64,000 bases of DNA from Citrobacter amalonaticus. Its GTDB lineage: Bacteria > Pseudomonadota > Gammaproteobacteria > Enterobacterales > Enterobacteriaceae. The notes below the pieces were generated by a model. That model did not search any database and had not been told where the DNA came from. It saw only the letters and a program-made list of their open reading frames with translations. The DNA lies in contig NZ_PQMB01000002.1 of NCBI RefSeq assembly GCF_002918555.1, forward strand, positions 38,104 to 102,103, written 5' to 3'. Below, in pieces: positions 9,160 through 17,178 of this stretch. Positions within the stretch are counted from its first letter, which is position 1. Every line of letters starts with the position of its first letter. Both the position numbers and the translations under genes were made by a program.

Positions 9160-10071
9160 TTATTTAAGTAAATTAAGCCCTTTTACTGCCGTCAGTAGCT
9201 GTTGGCGAAAACGACGGGCGGCATGGCTTTGCTCGTGGTGCTTAGGCCACACCAGCCACATTTCAGAGACGGCCTCTTCTTCCGCGATGGGCACCCAGCA
9301 CATTTCACTGAGCTGTAGTCGTTTAAATGATGCAGGCAATATCGAAACCCCCAGCCCAGCCGCCACCAGACCGATAATCGTCATCGCTTCCCCAACCTCC
9401 TGGGCAATCACCGGCGTCAGGTTGTAACGACGCATAAGACCCAAAATTTCATCATACAACCCCGTCCCGACGTGAGGATCAAAGAAGACAAACGGTTCTT
9501 TTACCAGTTCGGCCAGCGTCACCACCGGCTTTTGTGCCAGGGGATGTTCCCGCGGGATCATCGCCATTAAAGGTTCATGGAGAACAACTTCCCAGGCCAG
9601 AGTGTCCGGAAGTACCGTATTGCGCATTAACCCCATATCGAGCGCGCCTTCACTCAGTGGGGCGATTTGTTCACGGGTATTCATCTCCCGGGTCTGCATA
9701 TGCACATCGGGAAAATCCTGACGAAAGAGCGACAGCGTGTCGGAGACCGCTTTAATAAAAGGGGCTGATGAGGTAAAGCCAATCCGTAGCTCCCCTGCTT
9801 CGCCCTGGTGTAGCCGCTCAGCGCGTGCGGCTGCATCGTTCACCAGACCAAGAATCTGCCGACTGTCAGCCAGAAATTGTTTCCCGGCGGCGGTGAGCGC
9901 CACGCTGCGGTTGGTTCGCGCCAGCAAACGTGCGCCAATCTGCTGTTCCAGAATCTGGATCTGCTGGCTTAACGGCGGCTGTGAAATGTTTAACCGTGCG
10001 GCAGCGCGGCCAAAATGCAGTTCCTCCGCAACGGCCACAAAGTAACGCAGATGACGCAGTTCAATATTCAT
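9160..10071 (-). CDS. ynfL: LysR-family transcriptional regulator YnfL
   Basis: Predicted DNA-binding regulator: winged helix-turn-helix at residues 1-60 (RHLRYFVAVAEELHFGRAAA), then a LysR substrate-binding domain from about residue 90. 303 residues, a few longer than E. coli YnfL. It is transcribed divergently from the efflux gene ynfM, with starts 92 bases apart. That is the usual arrangement for a LysR protein controlling its neighbour. Effector and targets are unknown. Confidence 0.9.
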   Translation of the reverse strand: MNIELRHLRYFVAVAEELHFGRAAARLNISQPPLSQQIQILEQQIGARLLARTNRSVALTAAGKQFLADSRQILGLVNDAAARAERLHQGEAGELRIGFTSSAPFIKAVSDTLSLFRQDFPDVHMQTREMNTREQIAPLSEGALDMGLMRNTVLPDTLAWEVVLHEPLMAMIPREHPLAQKPVVTLAELVKEPFVFFDPHVGTGLYDEILGLMRRYNLTPVIAQEVGEAMTIIGLVAAGLGVSILPASFKRLQLSEMCWVPIAEEEAVSEMWLVWPKHHEQSHAARRFRQQLLTAVKGLNLLK

Positions 10072-10163
10072 ATTTTAAAAGTATTATTTGAGACTATTAA
10101 TATATTAGACAGAATATTTGGATTTTCCTACCCTTACAAGAAAGGTTTATGCAAGGATTTCAA

Positions 10164-11417
10164 GTGAGTCGTACTACTACTGTCGATGACGCTGCAACAC
10201 GCGATGTTGGCGAACAAACCGCTTCTCAGACCGTTCAGTTTATACAACGCGGTACGTCCCCGTTTATGCGCGTCACCCTGGCATTGTTCTCCGCCGGGCT
10301 GGCAACGTTTGCTCTGCTCTACTGCGTGCAGCCGATTCTGCCCGTGCTGTCGCACGAATTTGGGGTCTCTCCTGCCAGTAGCAGTATTTCACTGTCGATC
10401 TCAACCGGGATGCTCGCGGTTGGGCTGCTGTTTACCGGGCCGCTTTCCGATGCGATTGGGCGTAAACCGGTGATGGTTACCGCACTTCTGCTGGCCTCCT
10501 GCTGTACGCTCCTTTCCACAGTGATGACCAGCTGGCACGGCATTCTGATTATGCGTGCGCTCATCGGCCTCTCCCTGAGCGGCGTTGCGGCGGTGGGCAT
10601 GACCTATCTGAGTGAAGAGATCCATCCCAGCTTCGTGGCCTTTTCCATGGGGCTGTATATCAGCGGGAACTCAATCGGCGGGATGAGCGGTCGTCTGATT
10701 AGCGGCGTTTTTACCGACTTCTTTAACTGGCGTATTGCCCTGGCGGCAATAGGTTGTTTTGCCCTTGCCTCGGCGCTGATGTTCTGGAAGATCCTCCCTG
10801 AATCCCGCCATTTCCGCCCGACGTCGCTCCGCCCTAAAACGCTGTTTATCAACTTCCGTCTGCACTGGCGCGATCGGGGTCTGCCGCTGTTGTTCGCGGA
10901 GGGCTTTTTACTGATGGGGTCGTTTGTCACCCTGTTCAACTACATTGGCTACCGGCTGATGCTTTCCCCGTGGGAATTAAGCCAGGCGGTTGTCGGGCTG
11001 CTCTCCGTCGCCTATCTCACCGGTACCTGGAGTTCGCCAAAAGCAGGGGCGATGACCACGCGCTACGGTCGTGGCCCGGTCATGATATTTTCGACCTGCA
11101 TAATGTTGCTGGGACTGTTGATGACGTTGTTCAGCGCCCTGTGGCTGATCTTTGCCGGAATGCTGCTTTTTTCTGCGGGATTCTTTGCGGCGCACTCCGT
11201 CGCGAGCAGCTGGATTGGGCCACGGGCACGTCGTGCCAAAGGTCAGGCGTCATCACTGTATCTGTTCAGCTATTACCTGGGATCCAGCATCGCAGGTACG
11301 CTGGGCGGCGTATTCTGGCACAGCTATGGCTGGAACGGCGTCGGCGGATTTATCACGGTGCTGCTGGTGCTGGCGATTCTGGTCGGAACGCAGCTGCATC
11401 GCCGTTTACATGTCTGA
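10164..11417 (+). CDS. ynfM: Major facilitator superfamily efflux transporter YnfM
   Basis: Twelve-span MFS protein of the drug:proton antiporter group; it keeps the motif-A-like loop GPLSDAIGRKPVM between spans 2 and 3. A GTG start at 10164 gives 417 residues, the E. coli length, with AGGA 6 bases upstream. An in-frame ATG at 10149, five codons earlier and also preceded by AAAGG, is possible. The first 40 residues are hydrophilic and poorly conserved. Probably controlled by the divergent YnfL. Substrate not known from sequence. Confidence 0.88.
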   Translation: MSRTTTVDDAATRDVGEQTASQTVQFIQRGTSPFMRVTLALFSAGLATFALLYCVQPILPVLSHEFGVSPASSSISLSISTGMLAVGLLFTGPLSDAIGRKPVMVTALLLASCCTLLSTVMTSWHGILIMRALIGLSLSGVAAVGMTYLSEEIHPSFVAFSMGLYISGNSIGGMSGRLISGVFTDFFNWRIALAAIGCFALASALMFWKILPESRHFRPTSLRPKTLFINFRLHWRDRGLPLLFAEGFLLMGSFVTLFNYIGYRLMLSPWELSQAVVGLLSVAYLTGTWSSPKAGAMTTRYGRGPVMIFSTCIMLLGLLMTLFSALWLIFAGMLLFSAGFFAAHSVASSWIGPRARRAKGQASSLYLFSYYLGSSIAGTLGGVFWHSYGWNGVGGFITVLLVLAILVGTQLHRRLHV

Positions 11418-11424
11418 ACAGAGC

Positions 11425-11450
11425 CCCCGGACGCGACAGAGTGTCCGGGG
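11425..11450 (+). terminator. Hairpin after ynfM
   Basis: 8-bp stem CCCCGGAC / GTCCGGGG begins 7 bases after the ynfM stop. A T-rich tract is weak (ACGTTTCT). Confidence 0.55.
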
Positions 11451-11457
11451 ACGTTTC

Positions 11458-11565
11458 TCATCCGGCAGTGGATGACCACCCTCCCGGAATGGAAGAACCC
11501 CCTGTCAATTCCCTGACGGCATCCAGCGCCAGAAGGGCAAAGAAAACCCAATAAAGTGGATTCAT
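11458..11565 (-). CDS. Possible 35-residue small membrane protein
   Basis: A short frame in the ynfM-carboxypeptidase gap starts MNPLYWVFFALLALDAVREL and ends in a Gly/Ser/Trp-rich tail. The first 20 residues would make one membrane helix, as in many enterobacterial small proteins. It is divergent from the carboxypeptidase gene. No convincing ribosome-binding site precedes the ATG, so this is tentative. I do not recognise it, and the rest of this 278-base gap shows nothing else. Confidence 0.3.
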   Translation of the reverse strand: MNPLYWVFFALLALDAVRELTGGSSIPGGWSSTAG

Positions 11566-11695
11566 GGTACTGTTTTCGCTTGTTTTAATTTTGCGGGCGC
11601 AATTCTATCCTCTTCCTATTAAAAAAATGCTACCGGGATCGAAAACTACCCCTTATGGTAGGCGATAAACCCGCGTAAACAGCTGAAGAGGAACC

Positions 11696-12640
11696 ATGAA
11701 CAACAAAAGCTACCAACAGCTCACCCGCACCTTCCAGCGTCTCTCCCGTTTCTCCCATCTTTCTGCCATCGCCAGCTGGGATATGTTTGCCATGATGCCG
11801 CCTGGCGGCAGTGCGGCCAGGGGTGAGGCGCTGGCGGAACTGAGTGTTCTCGAACATCAAATTCTTACCGCACCGGATGTCGCAGGCTGGATAACCGCTG
11901 CCGAACAAGAAAATCTGAACGATGTTGAGCAGGCGAACCTACGGGAAATGTCGCGCCTGCATCATCAGGCAGCGCTGCTGCCGGAGGCGCTGGTAGAAGC
12001 GAAGTCCCTGGCAGGGAGTCGTTGCGAACATGCCTGGCGCAGCCAGCGCCCGGCAAATGACTGGCAGGGATTCTCACAAAATCTGAAAGAGGTTGTGAAA
12101 TATAGTCGCGAAGAGGCAAAACTGCGTGCCGAAGCCAAAGGCTGTACGCCTTACGATGCCCTGCTGGATATTTACGAACCGGACATGACCAGCGCCCGGC
12201 TTGACGTTCTGTTTGCCGATCTGAAAAGCTGGCTACCTGCTCTGCTGAATAAGGTCGTGGATAAACAGGCGCAGCAATCGCTTATCGCACCGGAGGGGCC
12301 GTTCCCTGCGGCGACTCAGCGTGAGCTGGGGCTGGCAACGATGTCGATGCTGGGCTTTGATTTTAATGCCGGTCGTCTGGACATCAGCGCTCATCCATTC
12401 TGCGGCGGAGTGCCGGAGGATGTGCGTATCACCACCCGTTATGATGAGAATGAGCTACTGAGCGCGCTGTTTGGCGTTATTCATGAAACGGGCCATGCCC
12501 GCTACGAGCAAAACCTGCCGCGTCATTGGCTGGGGCAACCGATCGCCCTCGCCCGCTCAACGGCTATCCACGAATCCCAGAGCTTATTCTTTGAGATGCA
12601 GCTTGGTCGCAGCCACGCATTTTTACTCAGTGCGCCGTAA
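11696..12640 (+). pseudogene. M32-family metallocarboxypeptidase, 5' fragment (interrupted by IS element)
   Basis: N-terminal 310 codons of a thermostable carboxypeptidase-1 (Taq)-type zinc exopeptidase, expected to remove C-terminal residues from peptides in the cytoplasm. The zinc motif HETGH is at residues 263-267, with the downstream glutamate in HESQS (292-296), so the catalytic motif survives. The coding sequence is cut after base 12626 by the element at 12627-13962. The last four codons before the TAA at 12638 come from the element's left end. A good GAGG ribosome-binding site precedes the ATG. The truncated product would lack about 184 C-terminal residues and is probably inactive. Confidence 0.9.
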
Positions 12641-12642
12641 AG

Positions 12643-12662
12643 CCCCATCCTTCAGGTCGGGG
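12643..12662 (+). repeat. Left-end subterminal hairpin of the IS element
   Basis: Arms CCCC / GGGG and inner CC / GG close a TTCA loop, 17 bases inside the left boundary. The CC-TTCA-GG core is shared with the right-end hairpin, as expected for TnpA-recognised imperfect palindromes of this family. Confidence 0.7.
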
Positions 12663-12710
12663 ATATAAGGCGCGGTTTTCTACCTAACTGTTTTTGTTTA
12701 AAATAATGGC

Positions 12711-13919
12711 ATGAAACGACTACAAGCATTCAAATTCCAGTTAAGACCAAATGGTCAGCAGGAGCGTGAAATGAGGCGCTTCGCAGGTGCATGTCGTTTC
12801 GTTTTTAATCGTGCTCTGGCACTTCAGAATGAGAATCATGAGGCCGGGAATAAATATATTTCCTACACGAAAATGACCTCGTGGTTGGTTGAGTGGAAAA
12901 AAGCACCCGAAACGCAATGGCTTAAAGATTCTCCCTCGCAGCCATTGCAACAGTCACTGAAAGACCTTGAACGGGCCTACAAAAATTTCTTCCAGAAGCG
13001 GGCTGCTTTCCCCCGTTTCAAAAAACGGGGACAGAATGATGCATTCCGCTATCCTCAGGGCGTTAAGCTCGACCAGGGGAACAGCCGTATTTTTCTGCCG
13101 AAACTTGGCTGGATGCGCTACCGGAACAACCGTCAGGTCGCGGGCATTGTAAAAAATGTCAATGTCAGCCAGTCATGTGGCAAGTGGTATATCAGCATTC
13201 AGACAGAATACGAAGTATCTGAACCTGTTCACCTTTCAACATCGATGGTCGGGCTGGATGCAGGCGTGGCTAAACTTGCCACGCTGTCAGATGGCACAGT
13301 CTTTGAGCCTGTAAACAGTTTTCAGAAAAACCAGAAAAAGCTGGCTACACTTCAGCGTCAGTTAAGCCGTAAGGTTAAATTCAGCAACAACTGGCAGAAA
13401 CAGAAACGTAAAATACAGCGACTGCATTCCCGTATCGCAAATATCCGCAGGGACTACCTTCACAAAGTCACAACGACCGTCAGCAAAAACCACGCAATGA
13501 TCGTCATTGAGGATTTGAAGGTAAGCAACATGTCCAGGTCCGCAGCGGGAACGGTCAGCCAGCCGGGGCGCAATGTCCGGGCAAAATCAGGTTTAAACCG
13601 TTCGATACTGGATCAGGGCTGGTATGAAATGCGCCGCCAGCTTGAGTACAAGCAGCTCTGGCGTGGCGGTCAGGTACTGGCTGTTCCGCCAGCGTACACA
13701 AGCCAGCGTTGCGCGTGCTGCGGTCATACAGCGAAAGAAAATCGCCTGTCACAAAGTAAATTCAGGTGTCAGGCGTGTGGATATACAGCGAACGCCGATG
13801 TAAACGGCGCTCGTAACATTTTAGCGGCGGGACACGCCGTACTTGCCTGTGGAGGGATGGAGCAGTCAGGCCGCCCGTTGAAGCAGGAACCCACCGAAAT
13901 GATTCAGGCGACAGCCTGA
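12711..13919 (+). CDS. tnpB: TnpB, RNA-guided RuvC-type endonuclease of an IS605-family element
   Basis: 402-residue TnpB (OrfB family), ancestor-type relative of Cas12 nucleases. N-terminal OrfB helix-turn-helix begins [14 protein letters not shown]. The split RuvC triad is complete: D183 in GLDAGV, E267 in VIEDL and D363 in ADVNGARN. The four-cysteine zinc finger is C334/C337 and C353/C356. Nothing is truncated or frameshifted, so the nuclease may be active. TnpB proteins use an RNA from the element's right end to cut DNA next to a TAM, helping the element persist. The ATG at 12711 is chosen because an ATG at 12706 stops at once. The long basic middle region is typical. Confidence 0.95.
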   Translation: MKRLQAFKFQLRPNGQQEREMRRFAGACRFVFNRALALQNENHEAGNKYISYTKMTSWLVEWKKAPETQWLKDSPSQPLQQSLKDLERAYKNFFQKRAAFPRFKKRGQNDAFRYPQGVKLDQGNSRIFLPKLGWMRYRNNRQVAGIVKNVNVSQSCGKWYISIQTEYEVSEPVHLSTSMVGLDAGVAKLATLSDGTVFEPVNSFQKNQKKLATLQRQLSRKVKFSNNWQKQKRKIQRLHSRIANIRRDYLHKVTTTVSKNHAMIVIEDLKVSNMSRSAAGTVSQPGRNVRAKSGLNRSILDQGWYEMRRQLEYKQLWRGGQVLAVPPAYTSQRCACCGHTAKENRLSQSKFRCQACGYTANADVNGARNILAAGHAVLACGGMEQSGRPLKQEPTEMIQATA

Positions 13920-13982
13920 ACGTAGCAGGAATCCACGTCCTTCAGGGCGTGGAGGATGTCAAAGCACTTAATCCCTGCCGTA
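13800..13982 (+). ncRNA. Predicted reRNA (omega RNA) with guide taken from flanking DNA
   Basis: By analogy with ISDra2 and other IS605-family elements, the guide RNA of TnpB is made from the 3' part of tnpB and the right end, and its guide is the 15-20 bases just outside the element. Here the scaffold would include the right-end hairpin (13933-13952) and end at GTCAA (13962); the guide would start AGCACTTAATCC at 13963. The 5' boundary given is a guess; no transcript is shown by the sequence. Confidence 0.5.
13933..13952 (+). repeat. Right-end subterminal hairpin of the IS element
   Basis: CCACGTCC / GGGCGTGG forms an 8-bp stem with one G-T wobble around a TTCA loop, ending 10 bases before the right boundary TCAA. 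It would serve both as TnpA recognition hairpin and as the end of the reRNA scaffold. Confidence 0.75.
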
Positions 13983-14516
13983 AAACGGTATTTTGGTGAT
14001 CAACCCGCCTTCGACACGCAGAACTTTATCGCCTGGAACCAGCGCGTGAAGCCGGGATATATTCGCGTGGATGCGGATGAAGTGAGCTATCCCGCCCACG
14101 TTATTTTACGCTATGAGATTGAACGTCAGCTTATCAATGGCGACATTGAAGTGGAGGATATTCCGGCGCTGTGGAATGAAAAAATGCAGAGCTGGCTGGG
14201 GCTGTCCACCGAGGGTAATTACCGGGACGGCTGTATGCAGGATATTCACTGGACCGATGGCGGATTTGGCTATTTCCCTTCTTATACCCTGGGAGCCATG
14301 TATGCTGCACAGTTATTCAGCGCAGCCAGTCGTGCGCTGCCGGATCTGAATAACCAGATTGCAGAAGGCAATTTCAGCGCCTTGTTTGACTGGTTACGGC
14401 AAAATATCTGGCGGCACGGTAGCCGTTTTACCACCGCACAGCTCATTACTCAGGCCACCGGAGAAGCGCTGAGTAGCCGCTATTTCCGCGCCCATCTCGA
14501 ATCGCGCTATCTCTGA
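13963..14516 (+). pseudogene. M32-family metallocarboxypeptidase, 3' fragment
   Basis: C-terminal 183 full codons of the interrupted carboxypeptidase, from HLIPAVKRYFGD to the stop at 14514-14516. Conserved M32 stretches follow, including WNEKMQSWLG and DIHWTDGGFGYFPSYTLGAM. An ATG at 13956 inside the element's right end is in frame. The GGAGG there touches the ATG directly, so efficient separate translation is unlikely. Joined to the 5' fragment without the element, the frame is 494 codons, close to the usual family length of about 500, with no other lesion. The insertion therefore looks recent. Confidence 0.9.
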
Positions 14517-14548
14517 ATTACCGTGCCGGGCCATTCAGCCCGGCATTG

Positions 14549-14562
14549 TACATCTCGTTACA
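14549..14562 (+). promoter_or_regulatory. RstA box upstream of asr
   Basis: TACATCTCGTTACA is an exact match to the published RstA box TACATNTNGTTACA. It is 42 bases upstream of a TATAGT -10 candidate (14605-14610) of the asr promoter. E. coli asr is a known RstA target, and rstAB lies at 25535-27594 here. Confidence 0.85.
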
Positions 14563-14665
14563 CGCCGATACCAATGACTCACGGAAACCCTCAATTTACA
14601 GCGATATAGTTATCTCAACGGCCCCGCAGTGGGGTTGAATGAAAAACCAAATCGAGGGTATGAGA

Positions 14666-14977
14666 ATGAAAAAAGTATTAGCTCTGGTTGTTGCCGCTGC
14701 TATGGGTCTGTCTTCTGCTGCTTTTGCTGCTGAAACCACCACAACGGCGCCGGCCGCTGCGCCGACGGCGAAAGCCGCTCCGGCCAAAACGACGCATCAC
14801 AAAAAACATCATAAAGCAGCAACTCAGAAAGCGCCGGAACAAAAAGCGCAGGCTGCTAAAAAACACGCTAAAAAAGCGAAAGCCACTACCGAACAGAAAG
14901 CGCCGGAGCAAAAAGCGCAGGCCGCTAAAAAACACACCAGGAAACACACCAGTCCAGCCGCTCAACCGGCAGCTTAA
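14666..14977 (+). CDS. asr: Acid shock protein Asr precursor
   Basis: Small periplasmic protein strongly induced at low pH. 103 residues: a Sec signal peptide ([14 protein letters not shown] to about AFA, residue 20), then a very basic Ala/Lys/Gln/His-rich body. The segment [13 protein letters not shown] occurs twice (DNA near 14829 and 14898). E. coli Asr has 102 residues. The second ATG (14666) is chosen because GAGGG at 14654-14658 is 7 bases away; the ATG at 14660 is too close. Regulated by RstA through the box at 14549, and followed by a strong terminator. Confidence 0.93.
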   Translation: MKKVLALVVAAAMGLSSAAFAAETTTTAPAAAPTAKAAPAKTTHHKKHHKAATQKAPEQKAQAAKKHAKKAKATTEQKAPEQKAQAAKKHTRKHTSPAAQPAA

Positions 14978-14996
14978 GTCCTGAACCCGTAATACA

Positions 14997-15035
14997 ACGG
15001 CGCTGAACGCTTCCCCTGTTTAGCGCCGTCTTTTT
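14997..15035 (+). terminator. Rho-independent terminator of asr
   Basis: Stem ACGGCGCT / AGCGCCGT with a 17-base loop and CTTTTT after it, between asr and the small gene ydgU. Confidence 0.85.
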
Positions 15036-15046
15036 CGGAGGGTAAC

Positions 15047-15130
15047 ATGGTGCGCCGTTATCGCTTTGAGTTCATTCTTATCACGCTTATTTTATGTGCG
15101 CTCATCGCCGCCCGTTTTTATCTTTCCTGA
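15047..15130 (+). CDS. ydgU: Small membrane protein YdgU (27 residues)
   Basis: A 27-codon frame begins MVRRYRFEFILITL and forms one membrane helix ending ARFYLS. It has a strong GGAGG ribosome-binding site 5 bases before the ATG. It matches the E. coli small protein YdgU, found directly after asr, in length and sequence as I recall it. It sits just behind the asr terminator, so expression probably comes from read-through of acid-induced asr transcription. Function unknown. Confidence 0.85.
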   Translation: MVRRYRFEFILITLILCALIAARFYLS

Positions 15131-15230
15131 TTGTAGTTCTCTGATTTTACTCCCACTTTTCTACCGTCCCGTCTATAGTATTTACTGAGGGTTTGCTTTT
15201 AATAATCATAATTACCCACCAGAGTGTGAT

Positions 15231-16052
15231 ATGCGTAAAACCGTTGCAGTAATACTGGGTTCTCTTTGTCTTTCTTCCGGTGCTGTTTATGCAGATAAGC
15301 CTGACAGCGATACGCCGGAAACCAGTGAAGTCAAAACGCTGTTTTTTGGCCAGGACGATCGGGTTCAGGTTGCCGATCCCACGCAATCGCCGTGGGATGC
15401 CATTGGACAACTGGAGACGGCCAGCGGCAATTTATGTACCGCAACCCTGATTTCACCACATCTGGCGCTGACGGCCGGACACTGCCTGCTCACGCCGCCA
15501 AAAGGCAAGCCTGATAAAGCGGTTGCGTTGCGTTTTGTCTCGCAAAAAGGGCTATGGCGTTACGAAATTCACGGAATTGAAGGTCGCGTCGATCCTGGCC
15601 TGGGTAAACGCTTAAAAGCAGATGGCGACGGCTGGATTGTTCCCCCTGCCGCGGCGCCGTGGGATTTTGGTCTGATAATATTGCGCTATCCACCATCCGG
15701 TATTACGCCGCTGCCGCTATTTGCAGGTGATAAGGCCGAGCTGACCGATGCGCTAAAAAATGTCGGGCGTAAAGTGACGCAGTCCGGCTATCCGGAAGAC
15801 CATCTGAATGCGCTGTATACTCACCAGGACTGTATCGTAACAGGATGGGCGCAAAATTCAGTTCTCTCTCATCAGTGCGATACATTGCCCGGTGACAGCG
15901 GCTCGCCGCTGATGTTGCACACCGACGCCGGCTGGCAGTTGATTGGGGTGCAAAGTTCAGCTCCGGCGGCGAAAGATCGCTGGCGCGCTGACAACCGTGC
16001 AATTTCCGTTACCGGCTTTCGCGATAAGCTGGAAGCGCTGGCTCAGCAATGA
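15231..16052 (+). CDS. ydgD: Predicted periplasmic trypsin-like serine protease YdgD
   Basis: Secreted peptidase of the S1 (trypsin-like) family. Signal peptide at residues 1-21 (cut after VYA). Catalytic triad: H84 in LTAGHC, D145 in WDFGLI and S223 in LPGDSGSP. The cysteines at 69/85 and 201/216 are suitably placed for disulfides. 273 residues, as in E. coli. All triad residues are present, so it is expected to be active. Its substrate is unknown; the position next to asr has suggested a link to Asr processing, which is inference. No strong ribosome-binding site is seen. Confidence 0.9.
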   Translation: MRKTVAVILGSLCLSSGAVYADKPDSDTPETSEVKTLFFGQDDRVQVADPTQSPWDAIGQLETASGNLCTATLISPHLALTAGHCLLTPPKGKPDKAVALRFVSQKGLWRYEIHGIEGRVDPGLGKRLKADGDGWIVPPAAAPWDFGLIILRYPPSGITPLPLFAGDKAELTDALKNVGRKVTQSGYPEDHLNALYTHQDCIVTGWAQNSVLSHQCDTLPGDSGSPLMLHTDAGWQLIGVQSSAPAAKDRWRADNRAISVTGFRDKLEALAQQ

Positions 16053-16082
16053 CGCTGCCCGCTGTTGCGGGCAGCACGGGGA

Positions 16083-16412
16083 TCAGGCCAGTTTAATCAT
16101 TACCATACCGGCCAACAACAGAACCACACCAATCCATCCCTTGTGATTCAGACGCTGCCCGAAGAGTACCCAACCGGCGGCAAGCGTAGCGGCGATCCCA
16201 AATCCCCCCCACAGCGCATAGGCAACTGAGAGGTCGATCCCCTTAACCGCCTGCGACAGTGCGCTAAAGGCAGCCAGCACCGCCACGAGGGACAGGATGC
16301 CGTAAAATTTACGCCGGAAACCATCGGAGAACTTCAAAAATACGTTGGCGGCGATCTCCAGTACGATCGCGACGGCAAGCCAGGCAGCGTGAACCCATTC
16401 AAACTGCTGCAT
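16083..16412 (-). CDS. mdtI: Spermidine exporter subunit MdtI (SMR family)
   Basis: Four-span small multidrug resistance protein that acts with MdtJ as a heteromeric spermidine exporter. 109 residues; the conserved membrane glutamate is in the first helix ([13 protein letters not shown]) and the SMR motif YALWGGFG follows. Its start overlaps the end of mdtJ by 14 bases, so the two are translationally coupled. Confidence 0.95.
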   Translation of the reverse strand: MQQFEWVHAAWLAVAIVLEIAANVFLKFSDGFRRKFYGILSLVAVLAAFSALSQAVKGIDLSVAYALWGGFGIAATLAAGWVLFGQRLNHKGWIGVVLLLAGMVMIKLA

Positions 16413-16761
16413 GAGTCACCTCCTCCACCTGTTTTCGTGGTTTACGTGTGCCTGATTTGATCAACACGATACCCAGCACCAGCGTTATCAAACCAGCAAT
16501 TTTCATTGCGGATAAACTTTCATCAAATAACAACACGCTAAACAGCGTAATAAATAAAATACCGATCCCTTCCCACAGCGCATAGGCCACGCCGAGGGCG
16601 ATTTTTTTAACGGCAAAAGAGAGGAAAATATATGAAAGCGTAATCATCACCAGCATTAAAATAAATCCGGTGTTGCCATTGCTCACGCTGGCCCACTTCA
16701 TCGATAGCGTTCCGGTAATTTCAGCCGCAATGGCCAGGCCTAATAAAATCCAGTAAAACAT
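16399..16761 (-). CDS. mdtJ: Spermidine exporter subunit MdtJ (SMR family)
   Basis: Partner of MdtI in polyamine export. 120 residues with four membrane helices; membrane glutamate in [13 protein letters not shown] and motif YALWEGIG. The basic C-terminal tail extends beyond the SMR core. First structural gene of the mdtJI transcript, which carries the mdtU mini-ORF about 110 bases upstream, a candidate for translational control by spermidine. Confidence 0.95.
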   Translation of the reverse strand: MFYWILLGLAIAAEITGTLSMKWASVSNGNTGFILMLVMITLSYIFLSFAVKKIALGVAYALWEGIGILFITLFSVLLFDESLSAMKIAGLITLVLGIVLIKSGTRKPRKQVEEVTHAAV

Positions 16762-16872
16762 GATGCTTCTCCTGCTTGAGAATATAATCTCCGGGGCTTG
16801 CCGAAAGCAGCAAACCTGAAAATAAAATCAGTTAGCTAAGCGCAAAGCGCCAGCCTGGGCAGAAGAAAGGGA

Positions 16873-16974
16873 CTAAAGCGCGTTACGCCAGTGCTGTTCG
16901 CCAGCAAGCAGGAAAGAGGAGGAGATGCAAACCAGAGTTGTGGTAGAAAAAAAGGTTCTGAACATATTGTCCAT
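16873..16974 (-). CDS. mdtU: MdtU leader peptide (33 residues) upstream of mdtJI
   Basis: A 33-codon frame, MDNMFRTFFS to HWRNAL, sits in the mdtJ 5' region, stops 111 bases before mdtJ and has no overlap with other genes. E. coli has a similarly placed upstream ORF, mdtU, reported to control premature termination of mdtJI in response to spermidine. Identification here rests on position, orientation and length, plus a remembered resemblance. The ribosome-binding site is weak, and a second in-frame ATG is at codon 4. The rest of the 417-base mdtJ-tqsA gap holds promoters only, as far as I see. Confidence 0.7.
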   Translation of the reverse strand: MDNMFRTFFSTTTLVCISSSFLLAGEQHWRNAL

Positions 16975-17178
16975 AATATTACAATTATCCGCAGTGTTGC
17001 TTCTCGTCATCGCGGATGATAATTGTCCTCGGTAGTTGAACACGCCTGATTTGTACCATAGCTTAAGAATTAACTCAAAACCTTTTCACTTCTTTACCTG
17101 AACTGTTTGATTTTTGCCAGGACCACATGACAGAAATCACATTATTATAGAAATAAGACAAATTTTTCAGGAATTAGC

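Larger units (their letters stand above)
12627..13962 (+). mobile_element. IS605-family element of the IS1341 type (tnpB only, no tnpA)
   Basis: A 1336-base element carrying only tnpB, inserted in the M32 carboxypeptidase gene. The boundaries follow the known IS605/IS608 rules: the left flank ends TTTTAC, the right end of the element is TCAA, and no target duplication is present. Removing exactly these bases joins codon halves C + AG into CAG and gives AFLQHLIP, the spacing expected for the M32 family. Subterminal hairpins are present at both ends. Without TnpA it would need a transposase in trans, and none is visible in this window. Confidence 0.85.

Noticed and set aside
10970..11554. Open frame running through the end of ynfM and beyond
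   Set aside because: Out of frame with the conserved MFS protein for most of its length, with Arg/Ala-rich shadow composition.
12627..13962. Possible tnpA gene in the element
   Set aside because: Only 84 bases lie before tnpB and 43 after it, too little for a Y1 transposase; no HUH motif was found.
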